Position numbers and translations under genes: made by a program | Notes under the pieces: model-generated | Database searches by the model: none | The model's input: the letters and a program-made list of their open reading frames with translations, nothing else | What the model was told of the DNA's origin: nothing | Part shown: one piece after another, positions 1 to 7,047 of the stretch | Layout of the letters: each line of letters opens with the position of its first letter | Position numbering within the stretch: the stretch's first letter is position 1 | Source of the DNA: JACDET01 sp038253825 | Lineage (GTDB): Bacteria > Patescibacteriota > Microgenomatia > Levybacterales > UBA12049 | DNA: 51,368 nt | Assembly: GCA_038253825.1 (NCBI GenBank) | Contig: JBBSGT010000008.1 | Coordinates: forward strand, 1-51,368 | Reading direction: 5' to 3'

Positions 1-47
1 ATGAAAATTTATCTTATCATTCTGGCACGGTCCAGAATCCGCTCTAT

Positions 48-76
48 TTGACTTTCAGTTGTCTCATTGTTAGAAT
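48..76 (+). promoter_or_regulatory. promoter of first toxin-antitoxin pair
   Basis: TTGACT (48-53), a 17-base spacer and TAGAAT (71-76) form a good sigma-70 type promoter. The ATG of the antitoxin is at 86, only nine bases after the -10 box, so the mRNA leader would be absent or a few bases long. Confidence 0.6.
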
Positions 77-85
77 CATTTTACA

Positions 86-331
86 ATGGCAAACACAATT
101 ACCGTTGATGCGAAGACACTCGAGCATATTGTTTCGCAATTAGATAAGCTAACAAAAGATATGGCAGCTGTTAAAAAACGGCTTCCCACAGAGGAACCGT
201 CCTATGGAAGTGATACGTGGTGGGAATTATCGGATAAAGAAGCAAAAGAAGATATAAAGGCCGGACATTATACAGTAGTTCATGCAAAAAATGAGCTTCA
301 AGAACATCTTGATTCTTTAAAGAGATCATGA
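86..331 (+). CDS. antitoxin of RelE-type toxin-antitoxin pair
   Basis: Small acidic and helical protein of 81 residues. The N-terminal half is a predicted helical DNA-binding or dimerisation segment, and the C-terminal half (WWELSDKEAKEDIKAG) resembles the toxin-wrapping tail of type II antitoxins. The stop codon overlaps the start of the next gene (ATGA, 328-331), as is typical of antitoxin-toxin operons. The family is not recognised by name. The antitoxin role is inferred from size, order and the RelE-like partner. Confidence 0.65.
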   Translation: MANTITVDAKTLEHIVSQLDKLTKDMAAVKKRLPTEEPSYGSDTWWELSDKEAKEDIKAGHYTVVHAKNELQEHLDSLKRS

Positions 332-581
332 ATCTTATCTTCTCTCAGAAAGCAGATAAACACTATAAAAAGCTTCCTCTCAAGTTACAAAAAAAGCCGA
401 TAAACAATTTATTTTTCTTTTAGAAAATTATCGCCATCCATCCTTAAGGACGAGCAAGATGAGCAATGGGGATTTTGAAGCGCGGATTGATTATCATTAT
501 CGTTTTACATTCTCTATTTCCGCAGAAGAGATTATTATTCTCTCAATCGGTCCACATGATGAAGGTTTGGGAAAAAAATAA
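328..581 (+). pseudogene. RelE/ParE-type toxin with a -1 frameshift at an A7 run
   Basis: The frame from ATG 328 ends at a TAG after 31 codons. Moving to the -1 frame at the run C-A7-G (388-396) opens a continuous frame to TAA 579-581. The joined protein, about 84 residues, looks like a RelE-family ribonuclease: an N-terminal FSQKADKHYKKLP helix region, a central ARIDYHYRFTF strand with the basic and aromatic residues usual for the family, and a final IGPHD motif. Read from codon CAA 388, the run is A AAA AAG, the same heptamer used for programmed -1 frameshifting in dnaX. The alternatives are a true loss-of-function deletion of one A, or a homopolymer error in assembly. Confidence 0.65.
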
Positions 582-642
582 GTAATCCAACCACGCCTGA
601 ACAGATTTGATCCGGAAGAGCTCCTTGCTATAAGAGACCGGA

Positions 643-671
643 TTGACGTCAGTAGAGAGAATGTCTATACT
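643..671 (+). promoter_or_regulatory. promoter of second toxin-antitoxin pair
   Basis: TTGACG (643-648), a 17-base spacer and TATACT (666-671). The ATG at 681 lies nine bases after the -10 box, so transcription would start at or just before the start codon. Confidence 0.6.
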
Positions 672-680
672 TTTTTTGCT

Positions 681-965
681 ATGAATACCGCAATCATTAA
701 TATCAAAACTAATCCAGAAACCAAAATGAAAGCACAAAAAGTAGCAGATGAAATGGGTCTGAGCTTGAGTGCTTTGATTAACGCTTTTCTTAAAGATGTT
801 ATCAAAAAGAAGACAGTGACATTCAATGCCAAAGACGAAGTTCCCAACGCACGAACACGAGCGATTTTGAAAAAAGCAGAAGAAAACTTGAAAACTGGCA
901 ATCACTCTCCATTATTTAAAACAGGAGAAGAAGCTGTTGCTTGGCTTGAAAAACAAGGTGTATGA
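681..965 (+). CDS. RelB/DinJ family antitoxin
   Basis: 94 residues with the RelB/DinJ ribbon-helix-helix layout: an N-terminal strand (NTAIINIKTNPETKMKAQKV), then ADEMGLSLSALINAFLKDVI, which matches the conserved helix-turn-helix pair of DinJ antitoxins. The C-terminal tail (EEAVAWLEKQG) is the usual toxin-contacting end. It overlaps the downstream toxin frame by ATGA (962-965). It should bind the toxin and repress the promoter just upstream. Family assignment is confident; the partner toxin is interrupted. Confidence 0.85.
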   Translation: MNTAIINIKTNPETKMKAQKVADEMGLSLSALINAFLKDVIKKKTVTFNAKDEVPNARTRAILKKAEENLKTGNHSPLFKTGEEAVAWLEKQGV

Positions 966-1231
966 GAATAGCTTACGATCCTGCTTTTTATGATACGCTT
1001 AAAGAAGTAGATGTGCGGATATAAAAAGCTGTCAAACAACGAATTCTTCTTTTCTCAAAAAATCCTCATGATCCTATACTGCATAATCATCCCTTAAAAA
1101 GAGAATATGAAGGTAAGAGAAGTATCCATATTACAGCTAATTGGCGTGCGATTTATGAAGAAGCGCAAGAAGGAAAAGATATATTTGCTTATTTTGTCTT
1201 GCTTGGAACGCATAAACAACTTTGCGGGTAA
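962..1231 (+). pseudogene. YafQ/RelE-type toxin with an in-frame TAA
   Basis: The frame starting at ATG 962 meets TAA at 1022-1024 after 20 codons, then continues open to TAA 1229-1231. The residues on both sides form one YafQ-like protein of about 89 residues: MRIAYDPAFYDTLKEV at the start, then KAVKQRILLFSKNPHDP, LHNHPLKREYEGKRSIHITA, WRAIYEE and a C-terminal GTHKQLCG. Those are hallmarks of YafQ/mRNA-interferase toxins, including the late His of the GTH motif. No start codon or ribosome site is seen after the stop, so this is most likely an inactivated toxin beside an intact antitoxin. Confidence 0.75.
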
Positions 1232-1251
1232 TCTGCTATTGTAGTACACAG

Positions 1252-1791
1252 ATGCAAAAAGAAAAAATTGTTACATTTATCAAATCCAACAAAGCGCTCA
1301 GTATTACATGGGGGATATTACTGCTCATTGGAGTGGGTGTCGGGGGACATCTCTTGTTAAATACTCATTTTAACTTTCGTTTTCATTTCCCCATTCCCAA
1401 AAAAGCAAAAACGCAAGTGACCACTATCTCTGCAGATCAAGAAATCCAACAAAAAAAAGCTGCTCTCATCAATTCTGTGAGCAAGCAAATAAAACTTCCC
1501 ACAGATGAAGATCCAATTCTTGCGACGGTTTCGGATAAGAATCAGCTGCAAAATCAGGAGTTCTTCAAGCAAGCACAAGACGGCGATAAGATTCTCATGT
1601 ATCCGAAAAATAAGAAGGCATTTCTGTATCGACCCGCTAGCAATCAGGTCATTGCAGAGGCACCCTTGATCTATCAAGACAGCCCGCCAGATGCGTCAGT
1701 AGCCGCAGTAGCGACAGCTCCAGCTCAACAGTCCAAACGCCCCATACCAACCCTCAAACCCCAAGGAAAAGTCCTCTACAACAATCAGTAA
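1252..1791 (+). CDS. single-pass membrane-anchored protein of unknown function
   Basis: 179 residues if started at ATG 1252, chosen because the open frame upstream runs back into the toxin remnant. A cytoplasmic Lys-rich start is followed by a transmembrane helix (about residues 19-40) and an extracytoplasmic domain. The segment IKLPTDEDPILATVSDKNQL, then FFKQAQDGDKILMYPKNKKAFLYRP and a Pro/Gln-rich tail, resembles a small conserved protein that I associate with many candidate-phyla genomes. Its function is unknown. It is not part of the toxin-antitoxin operon. Confidence 0.7.
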   Translation: MQKEKIVTFIKSNKALSITWGILLLIGVGVGGHLLLNTHFNFRFHFPIPKKAKTQVTTISADQEIQQKKAALINSVSKQIKLPTDEDPILATVSDKNQLQNQEFFKQAQDGDKILMYPKNKKAFLYRPASNQVIAEAPLIYQDSPPDASVAAVATAPAQQSKRPIPTLKPQGKVLYNNQ

Positions 1792-1822
1792 AGAACCGTT
1801 AAAAAACAACTTCTGGGCTCTA

Positions 1823-1831
1823 TGGTATAAT
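1823..1831 (+). promoter_or_regulatory. extended -10 promoter with Shine-Dalgarno downstream
   Basis: TGG followed by TATAAT (1826-1831) is an extended -10 element. AAGGAGG at 1843-1849 is a strong Shine-Dalgarno that fixes the next start at ATG 1858, not at the in-frame TTG at 1840. Confidence 0.6.
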
Positions 1832-1857
1832 GCCAGTCATTGAAGGAGGAATATTCT

Positions 1858-2244
1858 ATGAGTGAAAGAGTGGCATTAAATGATCAACATCTTCAAGCAA
1901 ATAGGCTTTTTGACGTGCAGACAGTTATATTAGACCGTAGAGCTAATAAAGAAGAACAAGGAGAGCTTTTTAATCTTTTTGATAGAGCTGGATATAATAG
2001 CGCGATGAAAGCACTTATTGAAAATACGAGCGATCCTTACAAAAAAGTGAATATTATAGAAGGGAATCTTCCTCTTCTCCAACCTCCTGCAAAAGTAGCT
2101 CATTTGATTAGTATCAGAGCTGGTTCACTTCCTTTTGGAGAAGGATTTGGAGAGGATTTGGCAATCACCCAGTATGATCTCAGTATGCAGATGGATAAAC
2201 CAACAGATGCTTATACGATAGCAAGATTAATGCTTTCTTCTTGA
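1858..2244 (+). CDS. unknown protein, N-terminal part of a frame split by TGA
   Basis: 128 residues, starting at ATG 1858 after AAGGAGG. The protein is acidic and helical, without a signal peptide or a motif I recognise. The frame ends in TGA at 2242-2244, but the same frame stays open after it (EALLDPAKNETDEQR) and runs into the next listed gene. The two pieces may therefore be one 277-residue protein interrupted by a single stop codon. The function is unknown. Confidence 0.6.
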   Translation: MSERVALNDQHLQANRLFDVQTVILDRRANKEEQGELFNLFDRAGYNSAMKALIENTSDPYKKVNIIEGNLPLLQPPAKVAHLISIRAGSLPFGEGFGEDLAITQYDLSMQMDKPTDAYTIARLMLSS

Positions 2245-2289
2245 GAAGCATTACTTGATCCAGCGAAAAACGAAACCGATGAACAGCGA

Positions 2290-2691
2290 ATGTCACACGA
2301 AGAAACGTGGCGAGAACGATATCGACAAGCGCTTATACCACATACTGAAGCTTTTTTACGAATTGATTCCAAAGCTCCGAAATATCGGGATAACTTATAT
2401 AAGCTTTTTGATGAGGTGTGTACACAAGATAACATTGGTGAAATTGAAGGGTTCCCTCAAGAACTTGCGCAGGAATTGACTCGAAGAGTGATAAAGGAAA
2501 AGATTGCAAGTGAAAGAATAACTGATGCTCTAACTGATGCCTATGAAACAAATATGAGTGACGATCCTGACGTAGATGAGATGATTAGAACTATAGCTGA
2601 TCAGGATGTAGTAGAGGATTATGAGAAGAAAAGAAGAAAAAGAGAAGAAACACTAGTAATAAAAGCCAGAATTGGTGCAACACTACAATAA
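2290..2691 (+). CDS. unknown protein, C-terminal part of the TGA-split frame
   Basis: 133 residues from ATG 2290, in exactly the same reading frame as the gene before it, with only 15 sense codons between. There is no ribosome site before ATG 2290, which argues that this is the second half of one protein. The sequence is charged and helical with a Lys/Arg-rich end (YEKKRRKREETLVIKARIGA). No domain is recognised. Confidence 0.5.
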   Translation: MSHEETWRERYRQALIPHTEAFLRIDSKAPKYRDNLYKLFDEVCTQDNIGEIEGFPQELAQELTRRVIKEKIASERITDALTDAYETNMSDDPDVDEMIRTIADQDVVEDYEKKRRKREETLVIKARIGATLQ

Positions 2692-2714
2692 TAAGCTAAA
2701 GTCTTGTCGAAAAG

Positions 2715-2786
2715 TCGGGGTGCTGGGAATTGAACCCAGTGTCTCTACGTCCCGAACGCAGTGTGATACCGATTCACTACACCCCG
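2715..2786 (-). tRNA. tRNA-Pro (anticodon CGG)
   Basis: Read on the minus strand, it folds as a cloverleaf. The acceptor CGGGGTG pairs with CACCCCG and ends in discriminator A. There is a D arm GTGA/TCAC, an anticodon arm CTGCG-TTCGGGA-CGTAG with anticodon CGG, and a T arm CTGGG-TTCAATT-CCCAG. The C1-G72 pair is characteristic of bacterial tRNA-Pro. No CCA is encoded. Confidence 0.9.
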
Positions 2787-2865
2787 CAGCTTTAGCTATT
2801 TTACTTTCTTCTATGCTAAAATACAACGTATTCCTTCTCCTATAATGAGAGGAAGATAATAGATA

Positions 2866-2937
2866 GTCCCTGTAGTTCAATGGATAGAACTACGCAGTCC
2901 TAACGCGTAAATGGAGGTTCGATTCCTCTCGGGGATA
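2866..2937 (+). tRNA. tRNA-Arg (anticodon CCT)
   Basis: The acceptor GTCCCTG pairs with CGGGGAT (G-T at the end), with discriminator A. The D arm is GTTC/GAAC and the T arm GGAGG-TTCGATT-CCTCT. The anticodon loop GTCCTAA gives anticodon CCT. The anticodon stem ACGCA/CGCGT has an A-C mismatch next to the loop, which is unusual. A TATAAT at 2841-2846 could be its -10 box. No CCA is encoded. Confidence 0.85.
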
Positions 2938-2948
2938 CTTATTTTTGT

Positions 2949-3728
2949 ATGACACGAAATGAAGCGGTAAAGTTTGTTGTATTGCGAAGTTTTGGCAATT
3001 TTCTTGTCCTTTTTAGTATCTATGGCATGATCGTCACGTTCGGGCCTGCGCTCACTGAAGAATTAAAAGTAATGATTATTCAGGCCAGGGGAGTGCACTT
3101 TACCATTGATGCTTCCACGACTGAAAAAACCACAATGATCGGTGCTGATACCATCCATGCATCTTCTTCCGCACAGAGAGACATAAGTGCACATAGATCC
3201 CCGGCAGTTACCCCAAAAAAAGATATAAGTATTGCTGATGTTTTGGCGGGTAGTAAACAGCAAATTATGATCCCAATTGACCCGGAGTTTAGTATATTGA
3301 TACCTAGATTAGGTGCCAATGTCAAAGTATTTCCCAACATAGATCCTGATAATCCCCAAGAATATCTCCCCGCACTCCAAAAAGGTGTTGCCCATGCCAA
3401 AGGATCAGTATTTCCAGGGCAGTCGGGGACAACGTATCTCTTTGCACATTCTGCCGATAGTTGGTGGGATGTCGGGCGTTACAACGCCGTATTCTATACA
3501 TTAAATAATCTTTCTAACGGTGATGAGATTGATGTCTTCTTTGAGAATACACGATATAAATATCAGGTATCAGAGAAGATTATTTCTGATCCAAAGGATA
3601 CAACCTTCCTTACGAGCCAACATGGAGGCCCCCAACGTCTCGTTCTCCAAACCTGTTGGCCACCAGGAACGACATTGAAACGGTTATATGTGATCGCCGT
3701 TCCGGCGAGTGTTGGGAATAGAGAATAA
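2949..3728 (+). CDS. sortase family protein
   Basis: 259 residues. An N-terminal membrane helix (about residues 13-35) is followed by a Ser/Thr-rich linker and a sortase beta-barrel. The catalytic His lies in TYLFAHSADSWW. The catalytic Cys is in LVLQTCWPPGTTLKRLYV, which also holds the conserved Arg (TCxxxxxxxxR). Sortases cut a C-terminal sorting signal and join the protein to a surface acceptor. I found no LPxTG-like signal among the secreted proteins of this window, so its substrate lies elsewhere or uses another signal. The stop codon lies inside a repeat that borders the next gene. Confidence 0.85.
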   Translation: MTRNEAVKFVVLRSFGNFLVLFSIYGMIVTFGPALTEELKVMIIQARGVHFTIDASTTEKTTMIGADTIHASSSAQRDISAHRSPAVTPKKDISIADVLAGSKQQIMIPIDPEFSILIPRLGANVKVFPNIDPDNPQEYLPALQKGVAHAKGSVFPGQSGTTYLFAHSADSWWDVGRYNAVFYTLNNLSNGDEIDVFFENTRYKYQVSEKIISDPKDTTFLTSQHGGPQRLVLQTCWPPGTTLKRLYVIAVPASVGNRE

Positions 3729-3750
3729 GGATTAACGATTAATGAGAGAT
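3717..3750 (+). repeat. AT-rich repeat, left copy flanking the S23-like gene
   Basis: GAATAAGGATTAA (3723-3735) recurs inverted at 4131-4143 on the other side of the four-helix-bundle gene. The sortase stop codon lies in this repeat. Related repeats lie before mreB, inside tagA and inside guaA. Confidence 0.55.
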
Positions 3751-4119
3751 GAAAGTTTTTGATTTTTTGATTAAACCTTGCAATAGTTGATCGGATCTTC
3801 GTGATTGGTTGATTAAACTCTCTACGCGTGCTGGTGATAGATATCCGACATCTCTGCCGATAAATATTTGATTAGTTAGTTCATTTAAGGAGCCTTTAGC
3901 AAGATAGAAAAACTGTACCTTTTCTTTATAAGAATGTCTTCCAAACCCCTCAGCGATATTGTTTGTAATGGAAGAAGCTGCTCTTCTCATTTGATCAGTT
4001 AATGAATAAATCTCTGATTTAGGGAAATCTTTTGTTATTTCGTAAACCAAGACAACTAGTTTATGACCCTCTTGCCACGCAACTAAATCTGTAAACGAAT
4101 CTATTTTTCCGTTTTTCAT
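3739..4119 (-). CDS. four-helix bundle protein (S23/IVP family)
   Basis: 126 residues matching the family of proteins first found in 23S rRNA intervening sequences: FTDLVAWQEGHKLVVLVYEI, TKDFPKSEIYSLTDQMRRAA and SSITNNIAEGFGR are the family signatures, followed by two further helices. The fold is a pentameric four-helix bundle related to the Avd accessory protein of diversity-generating retroelements; its role is not settled. The gene is a self-contained cassette: inverted copies of a 13-base repeat lie at both sides, and the repeats touch the stop codons of both neighbours. This suggests that the cassette moved in as a unit. Confidence 0.88.
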   Translation of the reverse strand: MKNGKIDSFTDLVAWQEGHKLVVLVYEITKDFPKSEIYSLTDQMRRAASSITNNIAEGFGRHSYKEKVQFFYLAKGSLNELTNQIFIGRDVGYLSPARVESLINQSRRSDQLLQGLIKKSKTFISH

Positions 4120-4127
4120 ATTTATAT

Positions 4128-4160
4128 TCTTTAATCCTTATTCATTAATCTTTATTCTAT
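4128..4160 (-). repeat. AT-rich repeat, right copy flanking the S23-like gene
   Basis: TTAATCCTTATTC (4131-4143) is the exact inverse of 3723-3735. It lies between the start of the four-helix-bundle gene and the stop of the PEGA gene. Confidence 0.55.
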
Positions 4161-5470
4161 TTCAACCCAATCGAATAAAGCGTAGGGGGGACGGAGGAGT
4201 TGTTGAAGTTTGTGAGGATAACGAGTTTGGAACCGTCTGGCCAAGGGAAAACATAGTGATCCACAAATGGTCCTGCATAGAGTGTTGTTTGGTTTGATCC
4301 GTCATCTTCAATCACATAAATCGTTTTGTTATGCACATAAAGGAGATGATTGGAGTCGGGCAACCAGGTAAGTGGCAGCGGGCATTTGGTAAATTCATCG
4401 CAGTTGCACTGCGTATCATCAATAGTGCAAACTTTATCAACTTGATTGAGGATTCGTGTATTGAAGTCTTCTTTGATGTTGTAAACATAAATAGAATTTT
4501 GATCGAGGCGACGCTGTTCATAAAGATTGTTATCGCCAATCAAACGGGGCTTCTTCATGACAGGCATTTCTGCAGATTGAGATGCCTGATATAAAATTTC
4601 ATTTTCATCAGGTGACCAGGAAAGGATGCTCCAGCTTGTTTTTGCAAACTTTTGAACAGCCGCCGGCAGGGATTTTATTTGTGCAGCTTCTTTGTCTTTG
4701 CGTTGCTGTTTCCAAAGATCAAGTGTATTTGTGTAAAGCGCGGTAATATCTTGTGGTGTTTGATTGAGATTTTTTGTATTTAACAGATAGAATGTAGGTG
4801 ATGCATTTGTCGAGGCAGAAATACTGGCAAGAATTTGCGTACCATCAGGTGACCATGCCATTTTGGCTTGGGAGAAATTATCTCCTGTATCATCCACAAT
4901 CTGTGTTGTGTTGCTTTGGCCAGCCAAAATAGGGAAGTTCCTCGAGGTCATATCATAGACATAAATGCCGTTTCTCTTGGCCGAGCTTGAGGCCAAATTG
5001 AAAGCAAGTTTGGTGCCTGTTGGGTCGATGATCGCAGATTGGATACCATACGTGGAGATACTTTGGAGACTTGGTGCTTGTGGAAAAAGGGTCGCTTCAG
5101 CATATGATACTTGTTCGGGTTTTATCTCGAAATCTTTTTGCCAATCTGAGTAACCTTCTTTTGTGATTTTGACATTGTATTTCCCAGGGGCAAGATTGAG
5201 ACTATTATTATTTGTGGCAACGGTGAGATGACCATTGATATATACTTCAGCGCCGTTTGGATAACTATTCAAACTGAGAATTCCCGTCTTTGAGAGTTTG
5301 AGGACGCCACCTTGGTTGGTGGGACGAAATCCCTTTCCGTAAAGGATAACGAGTACAGTGGCTCCCAGTAATAAAAGGATAACCACAATTGAAACGATAA
5401 TTTGTCTTTTCATGGAGCGACGGGTATTTATGTCAGAATCTGAGGACTTTTTATTTGGCTCCTTATTCAT
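4157..5470 (-). CDS. PEGA domain and beta-propeller membrane protein
   Basis: 437 residues. A cytoplasmic basic start is followed by a membrane helix (about 25-45). A PEGA domain comes next (about 64-130: LNSYPNGAEVYINGHLTV, LAPGKYNVKITKEGYSDW). The rest is a TolB/WD40-like propeller with repeated D-x-x-G and AWSPDGTQILAS, SWSPDENEILYQ and TWLPDSNHLLYV blades. Proteins of this build are extracytoplasmic and probably bind other surface proteins or glycans. The upstream TATAAT on the minus strand lies nine bases from the ATG. Confidence 0.85.
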   Translation of the reverse strand: MNKEPNKKSSDSDINTRRSMKRQIIVSIVVILLLLGATVLVILYGKGFRPTNQGGVLKLSKTGILSLNSYPNGAEVYINGHLTVATNNNSLNLAPGKYNVKITKEGYSDWQKDFEIKPEQVSYAEATLFPQAPSLQSISTYGIQSAIIDPTGTKLAFNLASSSAKRNGIYVYDMTSRNFPILAGQSNTTQIVDDTGDNFSQAKMAWSPDGTQILASISASTNASPTFYLLNTKNLNQTPQDITALYTNTLDLWKQQRKDKEAAQIKSLPAAVQKFAKTSWSILSWSPDENEILYQASQSAEMPVMKKPRLIGDNNLYEQRRLDQNSIYVYNIKEDFNTRILNQVDKVCTIDDTQCNCDEFTKCPLPLTWLPDSNHLLYVHNKTIYVIEDDGSNQTTLYAGPFVDHYVFPWPDGSKLVILTNFNNSSVPPTLYSIGLK

Positions 5471-5785
5471 AGTAAGGATATTATACGAGTTTGAAGAAAA
5501 CCTGACAAGAGTACAGTGTGGTATTAGGCCATGTTAAAAAAAGTTATTCGTCGTTTTCTCAAAATCGGGAAAGTTTATACAATTACTTTTTGAAGTCCTG
5601 TTTTTGACGCCCCATTTTCACCACTTGCAACACATTTTCACATTGCTATAATCAGTATGGAAGCTAATTTTAATAAAATGATACAGAAACGTAGTAGTAT
5701 GATGGGTTTATTTAAGAATAAAGAATAGGGAATAGAGATTTTCTCTGATCTCTTTGTTTCCCATTCATCATTCATTAATTAAGTT
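5471..5785 (+). promoter_or_regulatory. mreB upstream region with promoter
   Basis: A 315-base stretch between divergent genes. TTGCAA (5625-5630), a 16-base spacer and TGC-TATAAT (5647-5652) form a strong extended -10 promoter facing mreB. A 23-codon frame (5657-5728) starts at the predicted transcription start but has no other support. AAGAATAAAGA (5714-5724) and TTCATCATTCATTAAT (5764-5779) belong to the repeat also found inside tagA. Confidence 0.6.
5714..5779 (+). repeat. AT-rich two-arm repeat upstream of mreB
   Basis: The left arm AAGAATAAAGA (5714-5724) and the right arm TTCATCATTCATTAAT (5764-5779) are both present, in the same order, inside the tagA coding sequence (7498-7508 and 7530-7545). 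Confidence 0.6.
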
Positions 5786-6820
5786 ATGTTTAATATTTCA
5801 TTTCCTTCAACCAAACGAATCGGCATCGATCTGGGTACAGCAAATACCTTGGTTTACGTGGTGGGTGAAGGTATTGTCCTCAATGAGCCGACTGTCGTGG
5901 CTGTTACTGCTGAAGAAAATAGAGTCGTAGCTGTCGGCCACGAAGCAAAAGAAATGCTGGGACGTACGCCTGGAAATGTTATGGCGCTGCGGCCACTTCG
6001 TGATGGTGTTGTGGCTGATTATACTATAACCGAGGCTATGCTTTCATATTTCATCGATAAAGTTTGTGGGCGTCGTCACTTTATCAAACCTGAGGTGATG
6101 GTATGTATCCCTTCAGGTGTGACACAGGTTGAACGTCGAGCTGTGCTTGATGCCACGATGTCGGCCGGAGCCAAGATCGCTTATCTTATCGATGAACCTC
6201 TTGCAGCAGCAATTGGAGCTAAGATCCCCATTGCGCAGGCAGCAGGGCATATGATTGTCAATATCGGAGGAGGTTCGACTGAATCGGCTGTTATTTCTTT
6301 GGGAGGAGTTGTCGTGCATAGTTCTGTCCGTGTAGCTGGAAATAAGATCGATGAAGCAATAACAGCATATATTAGGCGTAAATTCAACCTTCTTATTGGG
6401 GAGACAACTGCGGAATTAATCAAAATTGATATCGGCAATGCTATGCCTGAAGAGGATGGCAAAAAAGAATATAAGACCATGGATGTCAGAGGCCGAGATA
6501 CTATCACAGGACTTCCTCGAACTGTCGTCCTGGATGAATTGCAGATCAATGAGGCTATTAAACCGGCGCTTTTGGAGATTGTCAAAGGAGTGAAAGAAGT
6601 GCTAGAACAGTGCCCGCCAGAGCTTGCCGCCGATATTATAGACAAAGGAATTGTCATGTCTGGCGGGACTTCACTCCTAACAAACTTCGATAAGCTCATG
6701 ACGCAGATGACAGGAGTCCCATGTCACAATGCTGAGGATTCATTACTCTGTGTTGCACGAGGTACAGGTGTTGCGATGGAGAATATTGATCTTTATAAGC
6801 GGTCAATTAATAGAAAATAG
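5786..6820 (+). CDS. mreB: rod shape-determining protein MreB
   Basis: 344 residues, the normal length. It has the actin-fold nucleotide motifs: phosphate 1 (RIGIDLGTANTLVYV), connect 1 and phosphate 2 (MIVNIGGGSTESAVISLGG), and the adenosine motif (GIVMSGGTSLLTNFD). MreB polymerises under the membrane and guides lateral wall synthesis, so the cell is probably rod-shaped or elongated. It is transcribed alone from an upstream extended -10 promoter; no mreC or mreD is in the window. Confidence 0.97.
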   Translation: MFNISFPSTKRIGIDLGTANTLVYVVGEGIVLNEPTVVAVTAEENRVVAVGHEAKEMLGRTPGNVMALRPLRDGVVADYTITEAMLSYFIDKVCGRRHFIKPEVMVCIPSGVTQVERRAVLDATMSAGAKIAYLIDEPLAAAIGAKIPIAQAAGHMIVNIGGGSTESAVISLGGVVVHSSVRVAGNKIDEAITAYIRRKFNLLIGETTAELIKIDIGNAMPEEDGKKEYKTMDVRGRDTITGLPRTVVLDELQINEAIKPALLEIVKGVKEVLEQCPPELAADIIDKGIVMSGGTSLLTNFDKLMTQMTGVPCHNAEDSLLCVARGTGVAMENIDLYKRSINRK

Positions 6821-7047
6821 ACCTGTAGAAGTTATGATTAAAGAACGATAAAAGAGAGAAGAAGAGTATTAATGTCTATTTTTTACAAAACTGTAAGGGG
6901 CTTTATGAAAATCATTAATATTTCGCATACATTTATGCATGTAGTCACAGATAGTCGGCATAAATAAAGAGCATAAAAAGTGTACTAATAATGATAAATT
7001 AGATAATATTCTTATTAATAGTTTTCAATAAAATTGCTCTGTGAAAC

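Noticed and set aside
5657..5728. 23-codon leader frame before mreB
   Set aside because: It starts at the predicted transcription start but has no ribosome site, and its end runs into the repeat. Too weak to call.
6821..7047. Regulatory RNA between mreB and tagA
   Set aside because: AT-rich with a loose AGAGCA/TGCTCT pairing but no compact fold that I can support.
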